Shown here piece after piece: positions 33,782 to 44,701 of a DNA stretch of 64,000 bases. Location: NCBI GenBank assembly GCA_020536535.1, contig JAHLWZ010000840.1:1-64000 (forward strand), written 5' to 3'. The notes below the pieces were generated by a model. That model saw only the letters and a program-made list of their open reading frames with translations. It did no database searches and was not told where the DNA came from. A program made the position numbers and the translations under genes. The DNA comes from Pelomyxa schiedti. Taxonomy: Eukaryota > Evosea > Pelobiontida > Pelomyxidae. Each line of letters starts with the position of its first letter. Position 1 is the stretch's first letter.

Positions 33782-35598
33782 ATGCTTCAGCCAATTCTGG
33801 AGGACACACCATTACTTGCAGACTTCGAGACAAAAAACTGTGGTGGAGGTGGCGGGGGAGGAGATGGTACAGCCTGTGCCCAGAGTGTTTGCCTTGGTGT
33901 CAATTTTGGAAGTGACGGTAGTTTGAAATGTGCCAAGAACGACTGCACCTCTGTTCCAGCAGTGTTACCACAAGCACAAAGTAACTCTCCCGGGAATTCT
34001 GCTGTGAGGACAGTGCCCTTTGTCTGTCTAGCTGGAATAGTCTACTTCAGTGTAGGGGGAGGACCCTTTGGATTCGAAGAAAGTATTTCCGCGTCATCGA
34101 TTGCTTTGTGTTTTTGGACTTTGATAGCAGCTGCTTTGTTGTGGGCTTTACCTCAAGCACTATGCATTGCAGAGTTATCTACTCTCTTTAGGTATGCACA
34201 CGTAGGGCAGGCTGAGAAAAGCCACTTATTAACGTAGTATAGGTTTGGATATAATGAGTGGTGTACTGAGACACTTGGCTCTTTCTGTGGCTTTTCGCAC
34301 TCCATTGTACGGGTAGTATTTTCCGCTTTGACAAATGCGATTTACGCGGACTTGTTTGCCACTTACGCTCTGGGGATAATATCGCTGCACACCACGCAAC
34401 ACGAGTTCTTGATCCGCTGTGCTCTTATTGCGGGGTTTGAGCTCTGTGTCGCATCAGTCAACTGTGCTGGAGGAGTGCGGACTGTTGGCATTGCTATGAT
34501 AGCATTAACAGTGCTGGTGTTATCACCATTTGCGGTGATGTTGGTTCTTGCAATACCAACACTCACATTAAAACCCCTTGTGGACATAAAGATCTCTGAT
34601 CTGAACAACGCAGATGTACCACTCCTCATCTGCTCAATAATGTACCTCCTATCCGCTTTGCTGTATCCTAACCTCAACACAGGTTCAACCTAGCAGGTTG
34701 GGATTTTGTTGGTAACGTTAGCAGCCTCGCTAGAAAGCCCTCGCGTGATGTACCTGCTGCTATTGTCTCCGCCCTCGTCCTTGTTTGTGTGACTTATATC
34801 GTTCCTCTGATTGTGACAGCCAGTGTCTTAGTTATGTATTCAAGCGATAGTGGTGGATCTAGTGCATTTGTTGAAGCAGCAAAGATATTGTGGTCCCCAT
34901 TGGCGTACTGCGTAACTGGTGCTGCCTTCATTGGGACATTTGGCTTGGCAACGTCTTTCATGGCCACAAGCTCAGAAGCTTTGGCTCATTCTTCACAGTG
35001 GGGTTATTTGCCTGATGTATGCTTCTCTGCCATTTCTTGTGAAACTAATCATACTTGTATGTAGTTCATAACCCACCGGTTCTTTTCACATCAGACACCA
35101 ATTTTCATTGTTCTGTTGCTGTGCCTCACATCAACTGCCATATGCATACCTTGGGAATACGCGCAGGTTGTGCAGCTGCAGATGTGGCTATTTGCTGTAT
35201 CGACTCTCGTCATCCTTCTTGGGTTCCTTACCATACACTGGGCTAAGGCACCAAAACGGTCACCATTACTCACCTCAGGTCCAAGTGATCAAACAAACCC
35301 TTCAGCCACACCAACACCCCCAGGATCGCCCAAACTTGGCTCTACAACCATCACAGTAACCATTGAGCAGGGATTCAAGCTACGCGTGGGCCGACTTGGC
35401 TCAGTGCTTCTCTGCATTCCACCCATGTGTCTATGCCTATTCGCGATCGTGTGGACCTCGTGGAGAGTTGCCGTCATTGGGTGTGTGATTATCATCTTTG
35501 CTGTCGGCGTTGCCCTTGTTTGTGCCGTGGTGCACAAGTGGAAAGTCAGGCACCCAGCCTATGTGCCAGTGCTCCTTACAATAGAAATTCACGACTAA
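33782..35598 (+). CDS. APC-superfamily amino acid/polyamine transporter (LAT/PUT-like)
   Basis: The first in-frame ATG gives MLQPILEDTPLLADFETKN, then a Gly-rich and Cys-containing cytosolic segment. Membrane spans follow: FVCLAGIVYFSVGGGPFGFEESI is the canonical TM1 (GxGPFGxE), then ALCFWTLIAAALLWALPQAL, YNEWCTETLGSFCGF, ALTNAIYADLFATYALG and further hydrophobic spans to about 35530. The motif GWDFVGNVSSLARKPSRDVP is the conserved TM6-7 loop of LAT/PUT transporters. The C-terminus carries a Pro/Thr linker and three more spans. The family exchanges or symports amino acids and polyamines at the plasma membrane or lysosome. The frame is also open back to an acceptor-like CTCTAG at 33658, so a 5' exon is likely and the true start may be upstream. 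Confidence 0.75.
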
Positions 35599-35779
35599 AC
35601 CATGGAACCATTCATTTTCATCCCATCAAAAGGGTTTTACTTAAAACCAAAAAAAAAAGGAACTGTTAGCTACTATTTTTCTATTTATTTATGCCTGAGG
35701 AAAAGAAAAGCAGTAGGCATTCAACTGCATTTGTCTTCTCTTGTCTCCCAGGCATACACATAAGTTCGCCAGTTGCTAA

Positions 35780-36456
35780 TTACAACTGGCCAAAAAATAG
35801 CATCTTGTAAATAACGGTAAACCCCACGGCTGTAGCAATAAAACCAACACCACCAGGTATTAGTAATGTAATGCCCCAGCTCAAGTCACTGGATTCCAGA
35901 TCATCGGGATCATAGTTGAAGAATGCGTACTCCTGTGTGTCGCAATCACTGCAGGGGTAGCCTCTGATGTAATCTGGAGCGAACCAACATGCATAAATCC
36001 CCTCACCAGGGTAAGCATCCATTGCCCAAGTTATGTAATCCTCGACGTCGTCTGGAAAAAGTATGTTCTCAAATGAAGAATTTGCTTGTCCAACCTTATT
36101 GTAATACCTGAAGCACTGTAAATGCAACAAGGTTCCCAAAAGCACACACAAGCAAGTAAGCAAACAAACAAACAAGTCGGGCATTCGACTAACCAGTCGC
36201 CGTCCCAGGTCATTATCGTAACATTCCACTCAGGGACAAAGTTGGTGGCATCTTCAGTACTAAAGTCAAACACTTCACTCCCGTAAGAGTAGCACACGGC
36301 GTTGACAAACTCAATGTCCCGCAGAATGAGGTACAGCCCACCACCAATCAATGCAAAAGAGGCACCCAACGCCAGAGCACAAAATGTTGTCACTGTTGCA
36401 AAGCACTGGCAAAAGTCGGATTTCTTCCACGCCGGCGTCTTCTTGTTGTTTGGCAT
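35780..36456 (-). CDS. Two-TM membrane protein, function unknown
   Basis: The start MPNNKKTPAWKKSDFCQCF is a basic cytosolic head. TM1 follows (FCALALGASFALIGGGLYLIL), then a lumenal or extracellular loop of about 120 residues with several Cys (VNAVCYSYG, YACWFAPDY, YPCSDC), then TM2 (WGITLLIPGGVGFIATAVGF) and a short tail. One intron near 36190-36110 interrupts the loop. The N- and C-inside topology with a Cys-containing loop is like ion-channel beta subunits or small tetraspan relatives, but no family match is claimed. A longer form from an upstream ATG at 36519 is possible. Confidence 0.65.
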
Positions 36457-36540
36457 TGGTTCCTTTTTTTTTGATGAGAAGAAAACGGAAAGTATCGTAA
36501 ACCAACGAACCGACGACACCCGTGGATTTCGGGAAATTGA

Positions 36541-38085
36541 TTAGAATAACGAATGATGCAAGGAAGTACCAATAGCCAAAAAAGTGTTTATGGACATTAT
36601 ACACGGGACTGCTCCAATGCTGATGCCATCCACTCGAAGCACGTTGTCAAAGGACTGCCGGATAGCATTGAGCAACCTTGTATCATCCACGTCGAGTGAC
36701 CCAGAAGTGGAAGGCACCTCATTCCAAGCTTAGCATATATTTCTGACACAGTCATGCAGGATGGCAAATCTTGTTTGTTTGCTTTGAAAGTGTTAACGGT
36801 ATCAGGAGTCATTAATTTGTTACCCAGTACAAGAACTGGAACACCCGTAAGATATTTGATGGAGACAAACTATTTAATGACTCTGAGACAAGAGAAACAT
36901 TATTGAATGACAAGTTACCTTCATGAATTCATCATATGCCTCAGAAATCCTGTCGTAGTCCCCAGAATCCACAACAAATATGATACCCGAACAAGGTTCC
37001 AACCCTTTTTTTGCATAAGTGACAATACCTTGTAAAGAAACAAGAAATCACAATGGTCCCAGATTCTCCGAATCTTGTCACCTGCGCAAAGTCAGTGATT
37101 GAAACCCAGTGAGAGGGGAGGCACTTCCTCCGACATCCTTTTGTGAAGGTTAAAAACAGAAGTATAATGGTGCAAGAAATAAATTTGGCCTACCCAGCAA
37201 ACAACTTTAAAGTAATCCAACTGTGCCTTTTCTAAATCTTGTATGTGCATCAGCAAATATCAAGGTAGAAGTAGCTAGGGTCATACTGAAACCAATCATT
37301 GGAATCTCAGTGACAATGTCCCCTTTGTGACGAATTTTGTACAATAGTGTTGTCTTTCCTGACGAGGAATTTAATTGGCATTGGGGTTTGATCTAAAAAA
37401 AACCAGCACAATCAAGTCCAGACAATAAAACTGTAGCAGAACTTGAATGCGATGAAAACCAGGATAAGGCCTTGGTAAAAAAGGATCCCTCTTCTCTTGG
37501 CTTGAATGAAACCCTTGTTCGGCCATATGTAAGAGAACAACGACGGGTGTTTCCTTACTCTGAGGAAAAGGAATTCAAGTGCAGCTTCAAGTCCTTTTTG
37601 CTTGCTTGACCATACAATACTTTCCATTTGCCTGTGAACCTAATTTCAAACCAAAAAAAAAAAAAAAAGACAATGAATCAGTTACACCTTACCTCAAACT
37701 ATTTACCCTTTTGCCACATCGTCAAAAAGTGAATCAGGCACAGGTGCCACATCAGGGTGAAAATGCGATGAGGCACCGTTGTATCGCGGACGGGGCGTGT
37801 ACATCAGTTCCAAGGCGCGCAGCACAATCGGGTCCCACTGCGTTTCCAGGAAAAGCCGCTTCCACAGTGAGTCGGTGCTGCACAGTGAATGGAACTTCCT
37901 GCACGTCTGGGACATACGGCATAGTGATGTCGCCTCCAGCCGTGAAACTACCGCACTGCGATGAATGGGTGTGAGAACGGACCACAATTGTCAATAACAA
38001 ACAACGTGATCATATCAGCAGAAAACAGTCCAAAATCTCCCACGTTCTCCTGGTCTCCAGCCTCCAACGGGCCACTATTCGACAT
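36541..38085 (-). CDS. F-box plus Arf-like GTPase fusion protein
   Basis: Start MSNSGPLEAGDQENVGD. A 48-nt intron joins LFSADMIT to AVVSRLEATSLCRMSQTCRK and FHSLCSTDSLWKRLF, a good F-box (residues about 20-65). A linker (ELMYTPRPRYNGASSHFHPD) and a helical exon (ESIVWSSKQKGLEAALEFLF) follow. Then comes an Arf/Arl domain over several short exons, each joining in phase: VLLSGLDCAG / KTTLLYKI (P-loop), EIPMIGFN / LEKAQLDYFKVVCW / DVGGSDKIRRIWDHW, LEPCSGIIFVVDS and VPVLVLANKQDLPSCM (NKxD). Two key positions differ from Arf: the switch-I Thr (PTIGF) is Met, and the switch-II Gln (DVGGQ) is Ser. The last exon (RLLNAIRQSFDNVLRV) follows a 42-nt intron; without it the frame would shift. Predicted role: SCF adaptor or G-protein-coupled ubiquitin factor, by analogy with TRIM23. 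Confidence 0.7.
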
Positions 38086-38143
38086 CGTTTTTTTTTTCCC
38101 TGGGAAATAACGGGGAATATCAAAATCAACAACTTATCACACG

Positions 38144-38404
38144 ATGATGGCTGATGATGGCACAGCACAGTTGGGCCCCACTCGCCCGCCCAAGGCTCCA
38201 AGATTTCCCAGATTTCTCGAGGAACCCCGCAGAGTGCCCATGCCAGAACCACTCATGCCACCACCTTTGCCATGGTTGCCACAACAATCCCTGGCAACTA
38301 CCTTCACTGGCGCACGTGTCTTTCGCTCTAGAGCCGGTTGTATACAAATTTTTTGTAAGTCGATCTTTGTCTCCAAAATCCGCCGTGGGGAGTCCCAAAT
38401 TTGA
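38144..38404 (+). pseudogene. Partial copy of the 5' end of the next gene
   Basis: The reading frame MMADDGTAQLGPTRPPKAPR ... EEPRRVPMP resembles the start of the gene at 38420 (ALGPTRPAKAPR ... ECPRRVPMP), with similar DNA around GGCCCCACTCGCCC. It ends at a TGA just before that gene. It looks like a local duplication of an N-terminal segment or a remnant first exon. Whether it is transcribed is unknown. Confidence 0.4.
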
Positions 38405-38419
38405 CGCCAAACGAAACCC

Positions 38420-39772
38420 ATGGCCACAACCGCATTGGCACTCGGCCCCACTCGCCCGGCCAAGGCTCCTCGAACGGCCACGGCGGCACAGGACGTGTTG
38501 TTGTTCGAGTGCCCTCGCCGTGTTCCCATGCCTGCGTCGCTTAGTTTCCACCCCGCTTGCCTGATGCGGGACCAGTTCGCTGCTCTGCTGATGTGCACGC
38601 ACCCTCGCTGCGGAAAATGTTTTGCCAAGCCGCTGGCCGAGGACCCCGTGGGTTGCATTAATACGAACATGCAGGGGCGAGAACAGTTGTGGATTGTGAC
38701 GAGGGTGCTTTGGGGTTGGCTTGTGGATGCGCCCGTTAGGTTATTTTTCTTGAGCTTCAGAATCGGGGGAACGAACGCCGTCACGTTCTGTGTGTCTCCA
38801 CTCATGGGATCAATCACACACGACGTCTGTTGCTGGCGTGATACCAGGCCGGAATGGCGGATCACCGGGTCAAACGGCCACAGCATTCTATCGCAGCATG
38901 ATAGAACCGGACAGACTGAACTTTTCGAAATTGCAACCGACAAGAGTTTGCGCGTGCACTACGACAAGTCCGCGTTGCTATTGATGAATTGCAAGTGGCT
39001 TGTGGAGCGCAGAAAATTGCCTGTGGAGAGCGGATTTAAGTGGCAATTTCTTATCACTCCAACAGGACGGAGCAGCCAGTGCCACAAAGAAGACGATAGC
39101 AGTGTGGCTGTTGATTTTGATTTTGCTGTTCCAGTTACTTTTCCTGCTAAATTCTATGCCAACCCCGGTGCACCTGATGAGTTGCTTCATGTACATTTCA
39201 GTGGCAGCAGTGAGGTCAGGCTGTCTATTCTTGATCTTGCACAGATGTGGGCCACAAAAACTTTGATCCGATCGAGTTCCACAGCAACCAAAATTAAAGG
39301 TACCTTTTGGCAGGTTTCCAAAGTTCTGCTTCTCACCAAACAGAGCGGTGCGCACTCCTTCATCATTCAGATAGCAGAGACTGTTCTTCATGTTGAAGAT
39401 GGGACTGGCAGACAAACAATTCTGTTCAATTCAAGCCAAGAGAGAATGCAGGGTGTTGCACTTGCTGGCCTGTTCCACCTCAGTGGCCCACGTTTCTGCA
39501 TTTCCAAGAACCAGGGGCCCTTCCTCAGCTGTGACTTGTGGGATTGCAACAACACCAGTGGGCATGCATTGAGGACTGTCAATCTCCCAAGGCGCCCCTG
39601 GGATGGATTCTTTGCTGAAGGTGACATGTTTTTCACACTGAGAGGGGAAGCTCGGTGCACAACAATTGAGGTGACTGACAGCACATGGACTGGGACTGAC
39701 AGGAATGTGGTCTGCATCAAGTACAGTCACCTCATTGACATGGATGACCACTACTCTTCTTGCTTGTTGTGA
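38420..39772 (+). CDS. Intronless hypothetical protein, 450 aa
   Basis: A single uninterrupted frame begins MATTALALGPTRPAKAPRTA, in contrast with its intron-rich neighbours. The N-terminus is Arg/Ala/Pro-rich. The body has repeating beta-strand-like blocks (LWIVTRVLWGWLVD, SLRVHYDKSALLLMNCKWLV, FWQVSKVLLLTKQSG, TDRNVVCIKYSHLIDMDDHY). A Cys/His cluster (CTHPRCGKCF) lies near residues 60-70. There is no signal peptide and no recognised domain. The lack of introns and the repeated 5' segment suggest a lineage-specific expanded family, possibly spread by retroposition or local duplication. It is divergent from the F-box-Arf gene. No function proposed. Confidence 0.7.
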   Translation: MATTALALGPTRPAKAPRTATAAQDVLLFECPRRVPMPASLSFHPACLMRDQFAALLMCTHPRCGKCFAKPLAEDPVGCINTNMQGREQLWIVTRVLWGWLVDAPVRLFFLSFRIGGTNAVTFCVSPLMGSITHDVCCWRDTRPEWRITGSNGHSILSQHDRTGQTELFEIATDKSLRVHYDKSALLLMNCKWLVERRKLPVESGFKWQFLITPTGRSSQCHKEDDSSVAVDFDFAVPVTFPAKFYANPGAPDELLHVHFSGSSEVRLSILDLAQMWATKTLIRSSSTATKIKGTFWQVSKVLLLTKQSGAHSFIIQIAETVLHVEDGTGRQTILFNSSQERMQGVALAGLFHLSGPRFCISKNQGPFLSCDLWDCNNTSGHALRTVNLPRRPWDGFFAEGDMFFTLRGEARCTTIEVTDSTWTGTDRNVVCIKYSHLIDMDDHYSSCLL

Positions 39773-40011
39773 AATGTGTTTTCTCCTTGTTGAAAGAGCG
39801 AAATTTTGCAGTGGGGAGGTCGGGCGGAATGTAATGTAGACCCTAGTAAGTATGCGGGAAGTATTAACCGAGTTTGAGCCAGAGAGTTGGAGAGTGGGTA
39901 TGAAATTGTGTTGCTTGTTTTCGGGGATCTGAGGCAAGGATTAAAAGCATTGTGTTTTTTGGTGGTACTCACCTCATCGCAAAAGGAAAAAAAAACCAGT
40001 AGCACGAGGGG

Positions 40012-40950
40012 ATGAGTACCGGCGGAGATCTTGTTGTGAAGTTCATAGGGGAAGATAACTTTGTTTGCAAATGCGAAGAGGGTGACGTTGGTGTTGCGGC
40101 GAGGACTAACTTCGCTCCTATCAAACTGCTCTATGGTGTGTCGTGCGGAATCATGTTTCTCAGTTTGCCTTTTTGAAATGCACGCGGTCACATCGTAGGC
40201 TTTGTGGAGGGAAAGGCCGATGACTGGGACCGGGTTTTTAGTAGCGAAATAACTTACAAGAACGCTTCTGCTGGAGGAGGAAACAATGCTGTCACTGTGA
40301 CAATTCCTCAAAATGTGAAACGAATTCGTACTCTTTCTCCCCACTGTGAACAGTGTGAAATAGCCACTTACACTTTCTGCTGGATACAGGCGAGACACAT
40401 CTTTGTATACTGCTTTGACTATTACGTTTGGAGTGAGTCATATAGTGGCCTTACTAGGCAGCTACACTCTACTTCGCCATCCTTCATTCCTGCACAGTCA
40501 TTGAGCAGTTGTTCTGGATTTGTCAAACTCCCAATTGAATGGAGACACCAACACATTCATACACCCTCTGAGGCCACAATAACTGTGGGTAGCTGGCATG
40601 TCGAAAACGCTTGGTTGTGTTGCGTGTTCACTGGGTATTCCCATGATGCTACTGAAACTGCCTCCTGGTCTTTCTCAATGTTTCTATTCCAACTTGACCA
40701 CCGTTTGCAGGAAGGACGCATTTGGCAATTACGGGTGCCAGAGCACCCTTCAACCAATTCTCAGTGGTGGATACAAGGTTGGTACTCACTTCCATAATGT
40801 ACATTCACATTTTTTCAGCGCCAGGGGTACATGGTGGACCTGTGGCAGCTCTCCCCATCTTCCGCACTACTTGCACCACACATTGCGTTCCGTGTAAGGT
40901 ATCGTGTTGGCGAGTCCATTTATGAGAGTCCTGCCTTCTTTACCAGCTAA
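40012..40950 (+). CDS. Hypothetical protein, family unrecognised
   Basis: The start MSTGGDLVVKFIGEDNFVCK is followed by an intron. Then come GKADDWDRVFSSEITYKNAS and VTVTIPQNVKRIRTLSPHCE. The middle (about 40390-40640) is open in more than one frame, so its exon limits are unclear. The last two exons are supported by phase: KDAFGNYGC ... LSGGYK, a 43-nt intron to TTTTCAG, then RQGYMVDLWQLSPSSALLAP and YRVGESIYESPAFFTS to TAA. Cys residues and beta-strand patterns suggest a compact fold. No homologue recognised. Confidence 0.45.
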
Positions 40951-41038
40951 GTTTGTAAGAAAAGAAAAGAGCTTTTTTTTTTGCCGGAAATGAAGGGATG
41001 TATTCGAAAAATCTTCCATAACACAGGCATTCACTACA

Positions 41039-43205
41039 TTACACCTTGACCTTGACTTTGTCTTGCAGGTTTCCAGCCTCAATAATGTCCACCACTTCTT
41101 GTGCGGTGGGTCTGAGTGTTGGGTCTTGTTGCCAACAGGCTTCTATCAATTGCTTCCACTCAGCCGGGCAGTCAGGTTCTATGTCAGGGCGGTCTCCTTG
41201 CATCACTCTGACTTCTGGGGACAGCTCAGTTTCCCAAGGGAATTTTCCCAAATTGAACAGTTCCTGTTATGGATGTGAGATTCTTTCTTTAATTTACTCT
41301 TGAAATAAATATTGTTATTACAGCATAAGGTATCATACCCAAAGAACCATCCCGTAAGAGAAAACATCTACTTTGCAGGACCAAGGTTCTCTTGAAGAAG
41401 GATCGTAATCATCCCCATTAGCAGTTGCTTCCCCCGTTTGCCTTCTCTTAGTGCCAGATGCCCGCTTCCGTCTCATGATTTCAGGAGCCTTCCAGTAACT
41501 CTGGCCGTGATGTGGGGTGCTCCAGGATAGACCATCCTTATTGACTCGCAAGGATAGACCAAAGTCACACAACCGGGGTTCAACAGTCGAGGTCACGAGA
41601 ATATTGCGTGATGTGAGATCGAGATGGCATATTTTACACGAGTGTACACGTGCCATTGCTCTCGCAATTCCCGCGGCTATTCTTCCGCGATTGGGAAGAA
41701 TAGTATCATTGAGGCAAACTGTATTCTATCCCCAAACGTGAACCAAAATGTGGGCAGGGTTGGGCACATACTTGAGAATTACGAGAATAAGATTTGTTCC
41801 TTGTTTTTATGTCACAATCACTTTTGTGAAGAACATCAAATAAACTGCCATAGGAGCAATACTCCATAATAATTCCGCGCACTCTGCCACAACAATATCC
41901 AACAAATTCGATGATATTATCTTGGTTTCCGAGTGTCCTGAAAAATTGTGATTATATTTCAAAATGAGGCAAAGGGCATACAATAGTATCTCCAGTTCCA
42001 TTAAAAAGCATTTTATATTGCTGGAATTCCGAAACATCTTGATCGCAACGTCTCGATTTCTTACCACACCACGGAATACGACTGCTGAAGCACCTGACCC
42101 TAGAAGTGTCCAGGAGTGAGCTCCTCGGTTCAATTCTGCATCGGATATTTCTGATCAAATGGAAGATATTAGAAAGAGAATGAAATGAAGATCAAAACAG
42201 GTTACCTAAAGCATGTATTTCACTGTTTCGAAAAAACCAGGTATCATCTGACCAAAATGGCTCCTTTATGTGCCTCGCTTTATGGGCCTTTTTTGGGTTA
42301 CATCGTACTGGTTCTTCTTCAGGAGGACGGAACGGGCCACTTGTAACCCACCAATCCACAGTCTCTCCTTCGCTCTCAGGAGGGTTATCTGCCGGCATAT
42401 TGCTTGCAGACTCGCAGGAAATGTTGTCTTTATCCAACGCAGCGTACCGCTTTCGGCACGTTCTCGACCGCTTTCTATGTGAAGACTGAACCTCAGGTAC
42501 AGCCACTGGAACAGAAACAGGAGGAAGTTGCGCGGGCGGGAACGAAATAGGACTGGGACTGCTATCACACACAGGTGCCGTGATATCGACATCTTCAGTG
42601 CCGGTGGAATATGTTTGTTCATCACATAAAGGAGCAGCGGGAGAGTATTCATCGTCGTCCCCCGAGTAATCCAACCTGGCAGCCGAAGTAGCGGCAGTGG
42701 TGGTTGTCGGCGTCATCGCGACCACCGGTGGGACATGTGACGCCGTAGCGAGATTCGAAGCCGGAAGCGGGGCCAGGGGTGGCGCCGCTGCCGTGGTCGT
42801 CCCATAACTGGTAACACCGCCGCCTCCCATGCATAGCGAATTGTACCGCAAAATAGGTTGCGAGGTTTGCTCGTGAACGTGCCCTTGTGCTTGTATTTGT
42901 TGGTGTTCTTGCTGCTGTAGTGCAAGTGGCGGCGGCGACGGTGGTTGGTCCGAGAATGCCAACTGTTCATGTTGTTGCTGTTGCTGTTGCTGATGATGGT
43001 GCTGGAGGGCTCCTCCAGGCGAGTGTTCCTGCAATTGTTGCGTGGTTTGTTGCTGTTGTTGTTGGTGTTGGTGTTGGTGGTGATTGTGGTGGGCTTTGTT
43101 TTGCAAGTGGATTTGCTTCTGGTGTAGCTTTTGGAGTACGGGCGTCGGGGTTTTTGCCTGCGCGCCCGCGAGAAGAGTGAGGACCGATCCACTCAATTGG
43201 TGCAT
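41039..43205 (-). CDS. TKL-group protein kinase with poly-Gln/His N-terminus
   Basis: The first about 200 residues are low complexity: Gln/His runs near 43110-42890 (HHNHHQHQHQQQQQQ) and Pro/Ala/Thr stretches. A basic patch (HRKRSRTCRKRY) and an acidic segment follow. After an intron the kinase domain starts: WTLLGSGASAVVFRGVV (Gly loop), DVAIKMF (VAIK Lys), a helix C segment in the exons near 41900-42010, then HSCKICHLDLTSRNILV (catalytic loop, HLD variant of HRD), LCDFGLSLRV (DFG), YWKAPEIMRRK, and DVFSYGMVLW. The end ACWQQDPTLRPTAQEVVDII is typical of TKL kinases. Key catalytic residues (Lys, Asp, Asn, DFG) are present, so activity is likely. Upstream signal and substrates unknown. Confidence 0.8.
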
Positions 43206-44701
43206 CTACTTGTGTGTTGTTCTGAATTGCCTATGGTTGCGTTGGTGTTTGTGTGTGGGCGTGTCGCTGTTGACCGTGGGGTGATGTTTCTTTTTGGTTT
43301 TTTGGGTGTTAAAAAAAACGGTTGGTTACAGGTCTTTCTTGGTTGAGGGAACGTGGGCATCCACGATAGGCCAAGGGTGCACAAGGCAGTTGTTTCCCCC
43401 GTTTTGCTTTTCCTTGTCTGCTGTTGGTGTGGTGCCAGGGTTCAAAAGGGAAAAAAAAATGGAACTTTTTGAATCTCTTAATCTCTTATCTGTAGAACAG
43501 GGTGCAACTTTTCGGGAGCCGGGGATGGTCCCATCAATTATGTAAATGAAGGCTTGGGGCCATGTTCCAAACCTATGGGTGTTAAGTTTGCCAACTATTG
43601 TTCTGGCTGGTCCGTTGGTTACCTTCATGGAAGATAAAAGTGTTGGGTAATTTGAAGAGCAACTGTTGACTTGCCTAAAGTGAACGGTACTTACTTGACT
43701 AAAGTGTAGAGGAAAACCTGGAGTTGTTGGGTCAAAATCCTCCTTAAATTATTGTTCTCTCGATTCTGAATTGACACCACGCATCTGTTGATGAACATAA
43801 TGAGAAGCGAAAATGTGAATGGGAAGGAACCCCAAACTCCTCAACGAATTCCAATAATCTACTCGGAGTTCCAAACCCACCCATGGGTGCATTCAACTTC
43901 AGGAGAAATGAGCATCTCGGGTCGTCATTGCCTTGTATTTGCCTACCGTGACCGGCAGAAATCTTAGGAATAACCGGAAATAAGATGGAAGAGAGAAGGG
44001 AGCCCTTATTGTTGGTTTTCTTTGCTTCTTTGAGAGTTGCCTTGAGTAGAAGTTCTATCCTACAAAAAGAGAAGCTGAGCGCTGGATTCCTCGTCGTTTT
44101 TGGTACACCTACGGCTTACGATAGTAAAGGCACGCAATAATGCCGTCACTCCGCTTCTATATTTTTCGCAAAAGCGAAGCAGTGTTACTGTAGTTGTGTG
44201 ACTGGCTAGTCTACAGCCAGACAGTTGATTATGGGTGCCGGCGTAATGTTATGGGAGGGAACTGATTGGGCTGACACTTTGAAGGCGTGGTTGCGGAGCA
44301 TTGTTGCAGTGTCCTTTCGCAGCCAACTCCCTGAAGAATCACTCAGTGAAAACTCGTTTGCTATTGGGAGTGACCGCAACCACTTCCAGCCACTATGCAC
44401 TCCGAACTTGGAGCTACTTCCCACGAACCCCATTGTGATGGTTCCTTGAAGGCCTGAATCAGCAAGCCCTTTTATTCCGCCATTTGAGCCCTTTTCAACA
44501 ATACTCGCCGAGAGTTGTATTATTATGTGGTGGTCAGAGAATTGTCTGAGTTCCAGAAATGCAGATCGGGGCATAGTGTCACAACATCACAAACGGCAAA
44601 GCACTTCAGAGAAGGTGTTTCGTGAAACACACACGTGAAAAGCAGGCGTTTTTGTATAGGAAAAGAAAACCCCTTTTTTTTTCCTACAGCAAAGTAAAAG
44701 G
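43206..44701. other. About 1.5 kb without a supported gene
   Basis: Only short overlapping open frames are seen, for example a minus-strand frame 44574-44206 of 122 codons with mixed composition and no recognisable motif. The 3' part near 44570-44640 shares a promoter-like stretch with the region upstream of the second astacin (47700-47760), consistent with tandem duplication. Nothing else is assigned. Confidence 0.5.

Noticed and set aside
36597-36812. Continuous-frame end of the Arf domain (RCLPLLGHSTW...)
   Set aside because: A 42-nt intron with GTGCCT donor and ACAAG acceptor keeps phase into a coding-like last exon. The unspliced end looks less protein-like.
38137-38943. 268-codon minus-strand ORF over the intronless gene
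   Set aside because: Antisense to the better-supported 450-aa plus-strand frame. No motif.
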